A DNA stretch of 41,622 bases from SAR92 clade bacterium (GCA_014381985.1 JACNKP010000047.1:1-41622); one strand, 5' to 3'; numbered from the stretch's first letter, positions 27,301-36,470 are shown. Notes: generated from the letters alone by a model not told the origin. Made by a program: numbers and translations.

Positions 27301-29232
27301 ATAGGCATAGATATTCAATCCCAAGACTTTAGCGTTGTTGGTATTGGTGACATGGGCGGAGATGTGTTTGGCAACGGTATGCTGCTGTCTGAACATATCC
27401 AACTGCTGGCAGCCTTCAACCACCTGCATATTTTTGTCGATCCGGCCCCTAATGCTCAGGCAACATTTCCTGAGCGACAGCGGCTATTTGATACCCCAAG
27501 ATCCACCTGGGATGATTTTGATAAAACCCTAATGTCTCCAGGTAGCGCAGTGTACTCAAGAAGCGCCAAATCTCTAACACTAACGCCAGAGATTAAAATC
27601 CGCTTTGGAATCGACAAAGATAAGGTAACCCCTACAGAGCTAATTAATTGTATTCTTAAAGCTAAGGTGGACTTGATCTGGAACGGTGGCATTGGCACCT
27701 ATGTCAAAGCATCTTCAGAAAACAATGCAGAGGTGGGCGATCGCGCCAACGACGGATTGAGGGTCGATGGCCGTGAATTGCGCTGCCGAGTAATAGGTGA
27801 GGGTGGAAACCTTGGTATGACCCAGAGAGGAAGGGTAGAATTTTGCCTTCTCGGGGGCCTATGCAACACCGACTTTATTGATAACGCGGCGGGAGTAGAT
27901 TGCTCTGATCATGAGGTCAATATAAAAATATTACTCAATAAGCAGGTTTCCTCCGGACTTCTGGATATAGATCAAAGAAACACACTGCTGGCTTCTATGA
28001 CAGATGATGTAGCTGGATTGGTGTTAGACAACAATGTACGACAGACCAAAGCCATAAGTTTGGCGATGGCCCGAAGCAAACAGTATCATTCAGAATATCA
28101 ACGCTACCTTGGTTGGCTTGAGGAAGGGGATCAACTTGATCGAGATCTAGAATTTTTACCTAGTGATGATCAGCTTGTCGACAGAATTAATCGCCAACAT
28201 CCCAGTTGGACTCGGCCAGAACTGTCAGTGCTAATTTGCTACTCTAAAGTGGTGCTTAAAGAGGCTCTGGCTGAATCCAATTTGTTGACCGACCCTTGGC
28301 TTGCGCAGTCAGTTATAGATTACTTCCCTGCGGCTATAGTCTCTGGCTTTGGCGAGGCCGTAAAAACCCATCCTCTGGCCAATGAAATAGCCGCAAATCA
28401 AATCGTCAATGATCTTGTTAATCGGGTTGGCTTCAGCTTTTTCTTTAGGCAGATGGAATCGACTGGCGCATCCGCAGAAGACGTGATCAAGGCATACACA
28501 ATAGTCACTGAAGTGCTGGGTATTAAAAGTCTGTGGCAACAGGTCGAAGAGCATAATCCTCAATTACCTTCGGCCATCGAGCTAGAATTGCTACACATTT
28601 TGGTCAGGCTGACACGACGGGCCACGCGGTGGTTTTTACGTAATCATCGATTAAATCTAAGCTGCGAGTCTCTTATTGCACAGTATTCACAGCCCACTGA
28701 GGCCTTATTGTCGGAGCTTCCGGCCCTCCAAAAGGAACAGTGGAATGTTCTCTGGAGTGGCGAGCGTGATGAGCTCACAGACATAGGTGTAGAGCTTAAA
28801 CTAGCAGAGCGGCTTGCCGCCACTGACAGTATGTTCATGAGCATGGGGGTGGTTCAGATATCTCTAGCGCTAGACATACCAGTGCAGCAGGTTGCCGAAG
28901 TGTACTTTGGCCTTGGCGAATCCCTATCTTTAGATTGGTTTATGGCGCAAATAGTGGACTTGCAACCCGATAGCCGCTGGCAAGACTTGGCTCGTGAAAC
29001 CTACGTTGACGACCTTGAGAGTCAGCGGCGTAGGCTTACCGCTTGCCTGTGCAGGCTTGGTATGAGTGATTCCTCAGCAATGGAAACATGGCAAAATCAG
29101 CAACAAGAGCTCATTCACCGCTGGAAGTTAATGGTGAAAGACTTGCGTAAAGCATCCCAGTCTGACTTTGCAATGATATCAGTGGCTCTCAGAGAGCTCT
29201 TAGATCTAGTTCAGGCCTCTTTGGATACTTAG
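24376..29232 (+). CDS. gdhB: NAD-dependent glutamate dehydrogenase, large 180-kDa type
   Basis: A protein of 1618 residues counted from ATG 24376; a TTG at 24361 in the same frame would add five residues but is directly adjacent to AAAAAGG. It converts L-glutamate and NAD+ to 2-oxoglutarate, ammonium and NADH. The N-terminal half carries regulatory ACT-like regions. The catalytic part (about residues 790-1200) shows GGKVARGGLRWSDR, VKNAVIVPTGAKGGFV with the substrate lysine region, VVAADKGTATFSDIANEIS, and WNGGIGTYVK. The size matches the L-GDH/GDH2 class of Pseudomonas and Streptomyces. Transcribed alone, it would feed amino-acid nitrogen and carbon into the TCA cycle. A hairpin follows it. 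Confidence 0.96.
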   Translation: MDVKQDNRRSQLIDSLTKLARGKLSKSRGALFQNFITNAIHFYPDQDYLNRPPEDIFWNIWGLYSFGELSFGSSIERSLSTHQAKVKVFNPSVESDSWSSQYTTIYINQKDMPFLVDSLRMTLNRRELNIYTLQSNLAWVVRDTNGVIKDVHPSFLEGATYEAFITIEVDMLTDRELEVLQRELQLVLDDVDAVVDDFELMRLRTDRLIKDLKENAPKVEQLEESIEFLEWINNGYFVFTGYAEFELSVDDEKVYLNEVPDSACGLLRKYGGDLRKESVDQLSEGVKSLYEDDQILTVTKSSKRSRVHREAYSDYVVIKRFSDQGEPIGEVRLLGLYASQFYSYSPRRIPILRQKVNWVLGRAGFSPTSHDGKALLTILDSHPREELLHISREILADTAIGIWQIYERRVVKVFVHPDPFDKFVNCLVYLPRESYSTDVREKIQQRIGVALDAIESEFTTEFMPDSVLVRVYLVYKIQNRRYLEVDAESLQGLVEKTIRDWSEEFHDQALKQFGPAEGATLSRRFQRAFSGAYREIYEPDLALKHIALFDSLESLDDVAIDFQQNQVGADNHLRLTLFHRSAPLELSDMIPMLENLGFRVVMERPYSIRPESEDAIWMQDFDLSFSLDVGVDVSAVQNSFKDALLRVWRGDAENDSFNRLVIGARLDWRAVAMLRLYARYLKQLSVPYSQDFIADTLSKHLDITRNLVALFKSYFDPRYASEGQYERAEGLVLKILGGLDLIANISEDNIIRGYLELVQATLRTNFFQTVEDGTFKSYISVKLASQQISLAPKPRPVYEIFVYSPRVEGVHLRGGKVARGGLRWSDRIEDYRTEVLGLVKAQQVKNAVIVPTGAKGGFVAKQANPAAGREAFIQEGIASYMLYVQALLDISDNLVDEKLEPPPEVVRRDGDDPYLVVAADKGTATFSDIANEISEVNNFWLGDAFASGGGNGYDHKGMGITARGAWVAVQRHFHEIGIDIQSQDFSVVGIGDMGGDVFGNGMLLSEHIQLLAAFNHLHIFVDPAPNAQATFPERQRLFDTPRSTWDDFDKTLMSPGSAVYSRSAKSLTLTPEIKIRFGIDKDKVTPTELINCILKAKVDLIWNGGIGTYVKASSENNAEVGDRANDGLRVDGRELRCRVIGEGGNLGMTQRGRVEFCLLGGLCNTDFIDNAAGVDCSDHEVNIKILLNKQVSSGLLDIDQRNTLLASMTDDVAGLVLDNNVRQTKAISLAMARSKQYHSEYQRYLGWLEEGDQLDRDLEFLPSDDQLVDRINRQHPSWTRPELSVLICYSKVVLKEALAESNLLTDPWLAQSVIDYFPAAIVSGFGEAVKTHPLANEIAANQIVNDLVNRVGFSFFFRQMESTGASAEDVIKAYTIVTEVLGIKSLWQQVEEHNPQLPSAIELELLHILVRLTRRATRWFLRNHRLNLSCESLIAQYSQPTEALLSELPALQKEQWNVLWSGERDELTDIGVELKLAERLAATDSMFMSMGVVQISLALDIPVQQVAEVYFGLGESLSLDWFMAQIVDLQPDSRWQDLARETYVDDLESQRRRLTACLCRLGMSDSSAMETWQNQQQELIHRWKLMVKDLRKASQSDFAMISVALRELLDLVQASLDT

Positions 29233-29247
29233 TTTCAAAACAATATA

Positions 29248-29305
29248 GCTCAAGCGGTGACAGCATATTTGTCGTCGCTTGAGCGTGCATATGTCTAGCT
29301 TTTTC
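29248..29305 (+). terminator. probable terminator after gdhB
   Basis: A 14-bp RNA stem (29248-29261 with 29271-29284, including two G-U pairs) has a nine-base loop. A five-T run follows, but 15 bases after the stem. The hairpin is strong; the displaced T-run makes intrinsic termination less certain. It separates gdhB from the converging rmf gene. Confidence 0.5.
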
Positions 29306-29313
29306 TCTTCCAG

Positions 29314-29532
29314 TCAGTGGTTGAGGATTAGATTCCCAGCCTTCTGCTGGCAAGTACTGGTGTTATAGCCCGACCACCCATCTTCTCTCCCTTCACGCCA
29401 TCCGCGCAACCAGTGATAGGCCATTGTTGTGTCTTCTTGGTAGGGGCAGACGGACAGTGAACGTCCTTGAATTGCAATTTGGTACCCCTTTACATACGAA
29501 CGATGCTCAGGGTCTCTCTTGTGTTTCTTCAT
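29314..29532 (-). CDS. rmf: ribosome modulation factor
   Basis: A 72-residue basic protein. KHKRDPEHRSYVKGYQIAIQ, GRSLSVCPY and WLRGWREGREDG match RMF, which binds 70S ribosomes in stationary phase, promotes 100S dimers and protects them. The core equals the 55-residue E. coli protein; the extra C-terminal 15 or so residues are common in other gammaproteobacteria. ATG 29532 is chosen because AAGGAG is six bases upstream; the ATG at 29538 would touch the ribosome binding site. Expression is normally growth-phase and ppGpp dependent (known from E. coli). Confidence 0.92.
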   Translation of the reverse strand: MKKHKRDPEHRSYVKGYQIAIQGRSLSVCPYQEDTTMAYHWLRGWREGREDGWSGYNTSTCQQKAGNLILNH

Positions 29533-29777
29533 AGACATCTCCTTCTCTACTTAAATCAAAGTCGATATAGGTGTCATCTAGTGCCGCGTTGATAATTGGT
29601 TGAACCGCTGGGTTATAGATGAAGTCTTATTTTTAAACAAAATAGTGTAAAGACCTATATCATGTGCGCTTTCTTACACACTCAAAAATTTAGACTTGTA
29701 ATTGCCGCATTAGTTCAGATGTTTTTCGTCTATGTATGTCGGCATTTATATCTTAAAGTAATCAAAAGGATAATTAA
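29533..29777. other. divergent intergenic region between rmf and rlmKL
   Basis: This 245-bp AT-rich stretch must contain the rmf promoter (leftward) and the rlmKL promoter (rightward). A short frame within it has no recognisable product and no good ribosome binding site. No clear hairpin or RNA gene was seen. Confidence 0.4.
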
Positions 29778-31955
29778 GTGGCTCAGGTATCTTCGCAAAC
29801 AGATTGGCTCGCGACCTGCCCCAAAGGGCTGGAGTTGCTGTTGGCCGAAGAATTACAGGCTATTGGCGCTGAAGGGGTAAAGGAAACAGTGGCCGCTGTG
29901 CACTTTCAGGGTTCGATGGAAGTTGCTTATAGAGCTTGTCTTTGGTCCCGCCTAGCTAATCGTATTTTGATGCCCTTACATAGCTTTATGCTCAACGAGG
30001 CAGATGATTTATATCAGGAGTGTAATGACATTTCTTGGGAGTCTCATTTTTCGGCAGCGCAAAGTATTGCCATCGACTTTATTGGAACATCACGTCTGAT
30101 TGATAACACTATGTATGGTTCTCAGCGGGTTAAAGATGCCATTGTCGATCGTATACGCCGTATTGAGGGGGAACGTCCAAACGTTGACACCAAAAATCCT
30201 GATATCCGCATTCAGGTCCGTCAGCATAAAGGCAGGGTGACGGTTTCTTTAGATATTTCCGGAGAAAGTTTACATCGCCGTGGTTATCGTACAGGCCAAG
30301 GTACTGCTCCTATTAAAGAAAACTTGGCTGTGGCGCTGCTACTTAGGGCGAACTGGCCGGCTATGGCCGCCGAAGGTGGGGCGCTGCTTGACCCAATGTG
30401 CGGCAGTGGCACATTGATTATTGAAGGCGCAATGATGGCGGCAGATATAGCGCCAGGCATGCTTCGTGAGCACTATGGCTTTGATCAGTGGATACAGCAT
30501 GATGCGGAACTGTGGCAAAGCTTGATAGATGAAGCTCATCAGCGCAAAGCCACAGGACTTGAAAACCTAGAGCTCGACATTCGTGGTTATGATGCCAACC
30601 CGAGGGTGCTTGAATACACCACACAAAATATTGAAAATGCCGGGTTAGATGGGCATATTCGTTTGGCGCACAAACCGATAGACCAGTTTGGTAAACCAAC
30701 GGCAGAAAGGGGGTTGTTGTTAACTAACCCGCCTTACGGTGAGCGTTTGGGTGAGGTTGACGAGTTAATCCCCCTGTACCAAAAATTGGGCACAGTACTA
30801 CAGAAGAATTTTCAAGGCTGGCGGGCCGCTATTTTTACCGGAAACGTGGATCTTGGGCGTGAAACTGACCTATCACCGACGAAGCAGTACAGCCTATTCA
30901 ACGGCACTATTCCCTGTAAGTTGCTAGTATTTGAGGATATGACCTCAAAGTCTGCGCAAATTGCTGCGCGATTAAGTACCCCTGCGCCAGCACAGCAGTT
31001 AACCGAAGGCGCCAGAATGGTGCTCAATCGTTTGAAGAAGAATCAACGAAAACTCGATGGCTGGCGTAAAAAGTCGGGCATCAGCTGCTATCGTCTTTAT
31101 GATGCTGATATTCCTGAGTACGCGGTAGCTGTGGACATCTATGATCAGTCAATTTACGTTCAGGAATATGCGCCACCAAATACGATCTCTGAAAAGGTGG
31201 CCCGTGAACGATTCGGTGAAATCAAGCAGGCAGTCAAAGAGTTTTCAGCGAACTTTAGGGGTAAAATTCACTATAAAGAACGACGTCGCCAAAAGGGCGA
31301 CAGTCAATACGAGCGTCTCAATGATGGGCCTAGTGATACCATTCATGTCAGTGAAGGCAATGCACAGTTTGAGGTGAATCTGTCTGACTACCTAGACACC
31401 GGATTATTTTTAGACCATCGCCCAGTGCGAGGCCTTATTGGTGAGATGGTTAAAGGGAAAAGCTTTCTCAACTTGTTTTGCTATACCGCAGCGGCCTCCG
31501 TGCAGGCGGCGATGGCGGGCGCTAGCCATTCGCTAAGCATCGACATGTCAAACACATACTTGGACTGGGCGCAGCGTAATTTCGACCTCAACAGTCTGCG
31601 TTCAAGCAAGCATCAACTGCTCCGGGCTGATTGCTTAAAATGGTTGGAAATTGAAGGCGAGCTTTACGATGTCATCTTCTTAGATCCGCCTACGTTCTCT
31701 AACTCCAAAAAGATGGATTCTGTGCTCGATATACAGCGCGACCACGGTGACTTGATTCGCTCTTCAATGGCTAAACTTGTGCCTGGCGGCACATTGATTT
31801 TCTCTAATAATTTCCGTAAATTCAAAATGGACGAACTAACGGTACGCCAGTTTGACTGCCAGAATATTACGCCACAGACGTTGGATGTGGACTTCGTGCG
31901 AAATCCTAGAATCCATAACGTGTGGAAGATAAAACGCCGCGACACATTTGGTTAG
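29778..31955 (+). CDS. rlmKL: bifunctional 23S rRNA methyltransferase RlmK/RlmL
   Basis: A 725-residue protein starting at GTG 29778 with AGGA upstream. The order is an N-terminal THUMP domain (about residues 45-155), then the RlmL methyltransferase with LLDPMCGSGTLIIEGAM and the catalytic TNPPYGERLG. The RlmK methyltransferase occupies the second half, with FLNLFCYTAAASVQAAMAGA and FLDPPTFSNSKKM. It makes m2G2445 and m7G2069 (E. coli numbering) in domain V of 23S rRNA using S-adenosylmethionine. It is a single-copy gammaproteobacterial housekeeping gene of usual length. Confidence 0.97.
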   Translation: MAQVSSQTDWLATCPKGLELLLAEELQAIGAEGVKETVAAVHFQGSMEVAYRACLWSRLANRILMPLHSFMLNEADDLYQECNDISWESHFSAAQSIAIDFIGTSRLIDNTMYGSQRVKDAIVDRIRRIEGERPNVDTKNPDIRIQVRQHKGRVTVSLDISGESLHRRGYRTGQGTAPIKENLAVALLLRANWPAMAAEGGALLDPMCGSGTLIIEGAMMAADIAPGMLREHYGFDQWIQHDAELWQSLIDEAHQRKATGLENLELDIRGYDANPRVLEYTTQNIENAGLDGHIRLAHKPIDQFGKPTAERGLLLTNPPYGERLGEVDELIPLYQKLGTVLQKNFQGWRAAIFTGNVDLGRETDLSPTKQYSLFNGTIPCKLLVFEDMTSKSAQIAARLSTPAPAQQLTEGARMVLNRLKKNQRKLDGWRKKSGISCYRLYDADIPEYAVAVDIYDQSIYVQEYAPPNTISEKVARERFGEIKQAVKEFSANFRGKIHYKERRRQKGDSQYERLNDGPSDTIHVSEGNAQFEVNLSDYLDTGLFLDHRPVRGLIGEMVKGKSFLNLFCYTAAASVQAAMAGASHSLSIDMSNTYLDWAQRNFDLNSLRSSKHQLLRADCLKWLEIEGELYDVIFLDPPTFSNSKKMDSVLDIQRDHGDLIRSSMAKLVPGGTLIFSNNFRKFKMDELTVRQFDCQNITPQTLDVDFVRNPRIHNVWKIKRRDTFG

Positions 31956-31984
31956 GTTTATGATATTCCACGTGCCGCAATCTA

Positions 31985-33085
31985 ATGGGGGTTCTTTCGG
32001 TGGATAAGCCAAACATTCAAGCGCTGGGCGGCAATGGACCAGCTGATGATCCCACCTTTTTGGCCGAAATCGCCGCTTGGTGTAGCGAAAATAACAGTCA
32101 GTTTGATAGCTATGGCCACGGCAGTTTTATTGAGAGTTTTGAAGCTAAGGTTGCTAATTTATTGGGTTTTGGAGCCGCTCGATTTATGCCCAGCGGCGTT
32201 CTTGCTCAGTTAGTTGCTCTGAAAATATGGTGCGACCAATCTAGCTGCAATCACTTTGGGATGCATCCCACATCTCATCTAGAGCTTCATGAAGAGCATG
32301 CTTATGCTCACTTGTACCAATTGCGAGCAACACTAGTTGGCCCACAAGATTCGCCGCTTTTGGCAAAGCATATAAGAGGGCGAGAGGAAAACTTGGCGGC
32401 ACTGCTTGTGGAACTACCTATCAGAGAGTCTGGAGGCCAATTACCCAGCTGGCATGAACTCGAAGAACTCAAGGCTGAGGCTAAACATCAAGGTATGCGC
32501 TTGCATCTTGATGGAGCAAGACTATGGGAAGCGGGCCCTTTTTATGACAGAGACTACAAAGACATATGCCGCGGCTTTGATTCTGTGTACGTGTCTTTTT
32601 ATAAGGGTATTGGCGCGTTGCCGGGGGCCATGTTGCTTGGCTCTGAAGATTTTATTGATCAGTCCAAGCTTTGGCAGCGCAGGGCGGGTGGTACTATTCA
32701 GACCCTCGGGCCTCAGGTAGCCTCTGCAGCAATGCTCTTGGACAAGCGGCTCGCTTGTATGCCTGACTACTGGCGTCGTGCCAAACAGCTGGCAGTGATG
32801 TTTCAGGATATTTTAAATGTACGCTGTGTCCCTAGTGTGCCTCAGGTTAATATGATGCATATTTACCTGCCATTCTCAGCGGATAGCGCTAATGCGGCCA
32901 GAGATCAGGTGGTAGAAGAGCAGGGGATTAAACTTTTTGGTCGAGCCATGGTAGCAGGTGTTAAAGAATCTTATTTTGAGTTATCGGTTGGAGACAAATT
33001 GCTGGGCACTACCGATCAACAGGTCGCGGAGCTGTTTGAGCGCTTCATGAGTATTGGAAACCAAAAGGCACTGGCCCATGGCTAG
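31985..33085 (+). CDS. threonine aldolase / beta-eliminating lyase family PLP enzyme
   Basis: A 366-residue fold-type I PLP protein. The aspartate that binds the pyridine nitrogen lies in LHLDGARLWEA (about 170-180), and the Schiff-base lysine in SVYVSFYKGIGALPGAMLLG (about 200-219). SYGHGSFIESFEAKVANLLG and ARFMPSGVLAQL form the N-terminal cofactor region. The family cleaves L-threonine or related beta-hydroxy amino acids to glycine and aldehyde; the real substrate may be another beta-hydroxy amino acid. ATG 31985 has a poor ribosome binding site, and a GTG five codons later would also fit. It follows rlmKL by 29 bp. Confidence 0.88.
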   Translation: MGVLSVDKPNIQALGGNGPADDPTFLAEIAAWCSENNSQFDSYGHGSFIESFEAKVANLLGFGAARFMPSGVLAQLVALKIWCDQSSCNHFGMHPTSHLELHEEHAYAHLYQLRATLVGPQDSPLLAKHIRGREENLAALLVELPIRESGGQLPSWHELEELKAEAKHQGMRLHLDGARLWEAGPFYDRDYKDICRGFDSVYVSFYKGIGALPGAMLLGSEDFIDQSKLWQRRAGGTIQTLGPQVASAAMLLDKRLACMPDYWRRAKQLAVMFQDILNVRCVPSVPQVNMMHIYLPFSADSANAARDQVVEEQGIKLFGRAMVAGVKESYFELSVGDKLLGTTDQQVAELFERFMSIGNQKALAHG

Positions 33086-33114
33086 TTTAGATTTGCAACA
33101 TCAAGGAGTCTAAA

Positions 33115-33351
33115 GTGAACGCTGAAATCATTATCTATACTGGCCGTCAGTGCCATCTTTGCGATCAAGCCAAAGATATATTGTTGCCCTTACTGGATCA
33201 AAAAAAACTTCATCTTAGAGAGATTGATGTCGGTAGCGACGTGACTCTCCAAAAAAAGTACGGTCTGCGTATTCCTGTAATAGCTCTACCCAACGGGCAT
33301 GAAAAGGGTTGGCCTTTTACCGCCGCTCAAATTCTGCGCTTACTAGAATAA
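33115..33351 (+). CDS. glutaredoxin-like protein (DUF836 family)
   Basis: A 78-residue thioredoxin-fold protein with the redox pair Cys-His-Leu-Cys in GRQCHLCDQAKDIL near the N-terminus and a cis-proline-like IPVIALP. It starts at GTG 33115 with AAGGAG nine bases upstream. Small proteins of this family are called glutaredoxin-like, but their partners are unknown. It is probably co-transcribed with the PLP enzyme and converges on yaiI with a six-base gap and no terminator. Confidence 0.88.
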   Translation: MNAEIIIYTGRQCHLCDQAKDILLPLLDQKKLHLREIDVGSDVTLQKKYGLRIPVIALPNGHEKGWPFTAAQILRLLE

Positions 33352-33357
33352 GGTAGC

Positions 33358-33810
33358 TTAAGACGTAGATTGAGCAATATAGCGATCTAAGGCGTTGGCA
33401 AATTCCATGCGGTCTCGCTGGGTTAGGGGTGGTGGCCCTCCACCGACTTGAACGCCGCTGTTGCGCATTGAGTCCATGAAATCACGAATATTCAGCCGCG
33501 CCTTTATGTTCGCCTTGGTGTAGAGCTCGCCTCTTGGATTCAGCGCTTTGCCTCCTTTGTCAATGACCTCTGCAGCTAGTCGAATGTCGGCGGTAATGAC
33601 TAGATCATTTTCCTGAACCAATTCAACGATGTGGTTATCGGCAACATCAAAGCCCTGACTTACCTGAATAGAACGTACGGTGGGAATTCTAGGTATAGAC
33701 AAAGGCTGATTGGCCACCAGAATGACTTCAATTCCTGTGCGTTGTGAGACCCGGTAGAGGATATCTTTAATAACAGTTGGGCAGGCGTCCGCATCTACAT
33801 AGATTTTCAC
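33358..33810 (-). CDS. yaiI: YaiI/YqxD family protein (DUF188)
   Basis: A 150-residue protein from GTG 33810, which gives the family's standard N-terminus [11 protein letters not shown]. Upstream in-frame codons to TTG 33834 lack both conservation and a ribosome binding site. The conserved features are [36 protein letters not shown] and [12 protein letters not shown]. The aspartates suggest a PIN-like or metal-dependent nuclease fold, but no function is established. The length equals E. coli YaiI (about 150). Confidence 0.93.
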   Translation of the reverse strand: MKIYVDADACPTVIKDILYRVSQRTGIEVILVANQPLSIPRIPTVRSIQVSQGFDVADNHIVELVQENDLVITADIRLAAEVIDKGGKALNPRGELYTKANIKARLNIRDFMDSMRNSGVQVGGGPPPLTQRDRMEFANALDRYIAQSTS

Positions 33811-33872
33811 AATAGCGATTTTTCCTAGATTCAAAAGATCAATTGTAACCTAACTTAAACCTACAGACAGGC

Positions 33873-33900
33873 TTGTAAAGCATGGCATACAAGGTAAAAT
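33873..33900 (+). promoter_or_regulatory. candidate promoter of the thrS operon
   Basis: TTGTAA (33873-33878) and TAAAAT (33895-33900) are separated by 16 bases. It precedes thrS by about 60 bp and would leave the anticodon-like hairpin inside the mRNA leader. Prediction by eye only. Confidence 0.4.
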
Positions 33901-33923
33901 GGGCGCTTGATAATTTAATGCAT

Positions 33924-33944
33924 GTGGCCCTTGGTATGGGTCAC
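33924..33944 (+). promoter_or_regulatory. tRNA-Thr anticodon-arm mimic in the thrS leader (autoregulatory operator)
   Basis: The stem GTGGCCC / GGGTCAC has seven pairs, one a G-U. It closes a seven-base loop, TTGGTAT, with T at the position of U33 and GGT at 34-36, the anticodon of tRNA-Thr(GGU). It ends eight bases before the AGGA ribosome binding site of thrS. In E. coli, ThrRS represses its own translation by binding a leader hairpin that mimics the tRNA-Thr anticodon arm at nearly the same distance. The equivalence here is inference from structure and position. Confidence 0.6.
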
Positions 33945-33962
33945 CACTGATAGGAAAGTACA

Positions 33963-35891
33963 ATGCCCGCTATTACCCTGCCTGATGGTTCCAAACGCAT
34001 TTTTGAAAACCCCGTTTCGGTCGCTGACGTGGCCGCTGACATTGGCGCCGGACTGGCTAAGGCCACTCTTGCTGGTGTGGTCAACGGTGAGGTGGTAGAT
34101 GCTTCTTGTGTTATAGCTGAAGACGCTACGCTGTCGATTGTTACAGACCGCTCTGATGAAGCGCTGGATATTATCCGCCACTCTTCTGCTCATTTACTAG
34201 CTATGGCTGTTAAACAGTTATTCCCTTCCGCTCAGGTGACTATTGGACCGGTGATTGAAGATGGCTTCTACTATGACTTTGCCTTTGAGAGGGCATTTAC
34301 GCCAGAAGATCTGGAGGCTATTGAAGCGCGCATGACGGAGCTGGTTGCGGCGGACCACAGTATTGCGCGTGAAGAATGGGACCGCGATGAAGCGGTTGAG
34401 TTTTTTAAGGGCATTGGCGAGGAATATAAGGCGGAGATCATTGCTAGCATTCCAGCTGGAGAGCCTATCGGACTTTATCGTCAGGGCGATTTTATCGATC
34501 TATGCCGTGGTCCTCATGTGCCGTCGACGGCTAAGTTACCTGCGTTTAAGCTGACTAAAGTTGCCGGAGCTTACTGGCGTGGCGATAGCAACAACGAAAT
34601 GTTACAGCGTATTTACGGCACGGCTTGGGCCAATAAGAAAGAGCTAAAAGCCTATATTAATCGCCTTGCCGAAGCGGAAAAGCGTGACCACCGTAAAATC
34701 AACAAAAAGCTCGATCTATACCACATGCAAGAAGAGGCGCCAGGGTCAATCTTTTGGCATCAAAAGGGTTGGAGTATTTATAAAACCATTGAAGCGTTTA
34801 TGCGTGACAAACAGATTGAGCAAGGCTACCAGGAAATTAAAACGCCACAGGTAGTAGACTTTAGTTTGTGGGAAAAGTCTGGTCATGCGGACAAGTTTGG
34901 CGATGATATGTTTACCGTCACTACTGAAGATCGCAACTATGCGATTAAACCTATGAACTGTCCCTGCCATGTACAAGTTTTTAATCAGGGCTTGAAAAGC
35001 TATAGAGATCTGCCTCTGAGGTTGGCTGAATTTGGGTCTTGCCATAGAAATGAACCCTCGGGGTCTTTGCACGGTATCATGCGTGTGCGTTCTTTCACTC
35101 AAGATGACGGGCATATCTTTTGTACGGAAGATCAGATTCAGTCAGAAGTGGCGGAATTTATTGATTTTCTGCATGAGGTTTATGCTGAATTTGGTTTTGA
35201 TGAGATCATCTATCGCCTGTCGACGCGTCCTGAACAGCGCGTAGGTTCAGATAAAGATTGGGATCGAGCCGAAGAAGCCTTGGCTGAGGCTTTAGATGCA
35301 AAAAAACTACCTTGGCAAGAGTTGCCAGGAGAGGGCGCCTTTTATGGCCCTAAAATTGAATTTTCTTTAAAAGATTGCATCGGACGAGTGTGGCAATTAG
35401 GCACAGTTCAGGTTGATTTCTCAATGCCCGGTCGTCTGGATGCGCAATATGTTGCTGAAGATGGAAGTCGTCAAGTTCCAGTGATGTTGCACCGGGCAAT
35501 ATTGGGCTCATTTGAGCGTTTTATCGGCATTTTGATCGAACATTACGAAGGTGCTTTTCCGTTCTGGTTATCACCCGAACAGGCCGTTGTGATCAATATT
35601 ACCGACTCACAGGCCGAATATGCGCAAGAAGTGACCAAATTGTTGCAAAATAATGGATTTAGAGTCAATTGTGACTTGAGAAACGAGAAGATCGGCTTTA
35701 AAATTCGCGGTCATTCGATTCAGCGAGTTCCTTACATTCTCGTTGTTGGTGATAAAGAGAAAGAGTCGCGCACGGTGGCGGTCCGAACTCGGGATGGACA
35801 AGACCTTGGTAGCATCACTTTAGACCAAGTTAATAGTCTATTTACCGAAGCTCTAGGACGTCGCGGGCGTATTTTTGTAGAAACGGAGTAA
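33963..35891 (+). CDS. thrS: threonyl-tRNA synthetase
   Basis: A 642-residue class II synthetase. The order is a TGS domain (1-62, [17 protein letters not shown]), an editing domain with [16 protein letters not shown] and [11 protein letters not shown], the catalytic core with [12 protein letters not shown] (zinc cysteine), [20 protein letters not shown] (motif 2), [20 protein letters not shown] (motif 3), and a C-terminal anticodon-binding domain. The length is the same as in E. coli. It charges tRNA-Thr and edits mischarged serine. It heads the translation operon; infC begins six bases after its stop. The leader hairpin at 33924-33944 probably mediates feedback control. Confidence 0.98.
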   Translation: MPAITLPDGSKRIFENPVSVADVAADIGAGLAKATLAGVVNGEVVDASCVIAEDATLSIVTDRSDEALDIIRHSSAHLLAMAVKQLFPSAQVTIGPVIEDGFYYDFAFERAFTPEDLEAIEARMTELVAADHSIAREEWDRDEAVEFFKGIGEEYKAEIIASIPAGEPIGLYRQGDFIDLCRGPHVPSTAKLPAFKLTKVAGAYWRGDSNNEMLQRIYGTAWANKKELKAYINRLAEAEKRDHRKINKKLDLYHMQEEAPGSIFWHQKGWSIYKTIEAFMRDKQIEQGYQEIKTPQVVDFSLWEKSGHADKFGDDMFTVTTEDRNYAIKPMNCPCHVQVFNQGLKSYRDLPLRLAEFGSCHRNEPSGSLHGIMRVRSFTQDDGHIFCTEDQIQSEVAEFIDFLHEVYAEFGFDEIIYRLSTRPEQRVGSDKDWDRAEEALAEALDAKKLPWQELPGEGAFYGPKIEFSLKDCIGRVWQLGTVQVDFSMPGRLDAQYVAEDGSRQVPVMLHRAILGSFERFIGILIEHYEGAFPFWLSPEQAVVINITDSQAEYAQEVTKLLQNNGFRVNCDLRNEKIGFKIRGHSIQRVPYILVVGDKEKESRTVAVRTRDGQDLGSITLDQVNSLFTEALGRRGRIFVETE

Positions 35892-35896
35892 AGCTT

Positions 35897-36424
35897 ATTA
35901 AAAAAGACAGCAAGCGGGCACGTCTTAATGACGATATTACCTCACCCGACGTTCGGTTGGTGGCCTCAGATGGTAGTCAGGTTGGTGTAGTGACTCTTCA
36001 GGAGGCACTAGATGCAGCACAGAAAGAGACCTTAGATTTGGTGGAAATTTCTCCAGATGCTGAGCCTCCCGTGTGCAAAATTATGGACTACGGCAAGCAT
36101 GTCTTTGATATAAAGAAAAAAGTTGCTCTGCAAAAGAAAAAGCAAAAGCAGACTCAAGTAAAGGAAATGAAGTTTCGACCCGGAACTGATCAAGGTGATT
36201 ACGACATTAAGTTACGTAACTTGGTTCGGTTTTTGGAAAATGGTGATAAAGCTAAAGTTACTCTGCGTTTTCGTGGACGTGAAATGGCTCACCAAGAGCT
36301 TGGTATGGCAATGATGAAACGTGTCGAAGCGGATCTCATCGAGCTCGCCCAAGTGGAGCAATACCCTAAGATGGAAGGTCGTCAAATGATCATGGTATTG
36401 GCCCCACGCAGCAAGAAGAAGTAA
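35897..36424 (+). CDS. infC: translation initiation factor IF-3, ATT start codon
   Basis: A 175-residue protein when started at ATT 35897. This reading gives [20 protein letters not shown], the conserved IF-3 N-terminus, with GGAG eight bases upstream inside the end of thrS. There is no in-frame ATG or GTG before it in the coding stretch, and starting at the later TTG 35957 would delete 20 conserved residues. The N-domain runs to about residue 80 ([13 protein letters not shown]-like), followed by a lysine-rich linker and the C-domain [19 protein letters not shown]-3 rejects non-standard start codons, and the AUU start lets it repress its own synthesis, as established in E. coli. Confidence 0.95.
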   Translation: MKKDSKRARLNDDITSPDVRLVASDGSQVGVVTLQEALDAAQKETLDLVEISPDAEPPVCKIMDYGKHVFDIKKKVALQKKKQKQTQVKEMKFRPGTDQGDYDIKLRNLVRFLENGDKAKVTLRFRGREMAHQELGMAMMKRVEADLIELAQVEQYPKMEGRQMIMVLAPRSKKK

Positions 36425-36433
36425 TTAACGCGA

Positions 36434-36470
36434 CCCGCGTTCAGCCACATGTTTTGGCAGGCTGTCCGGG
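36434..36470 (+). promoter_or_regulatory. hairpin in the infC-rpmI spacer, possible L20 leader element
   Basis: An outer CCCG (36434-36437) pairs with CGGG (36467-36470), and an inner CAGCC (36442-36446) pairs with GGCTG (36460-36464) across a 13-base loop. There is no T-run, so it is not a terminator. In E. coli, L20 represses rpmI-rplT by binding a structured region at this place. The analogy is positional only. Confidence 0.3.
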
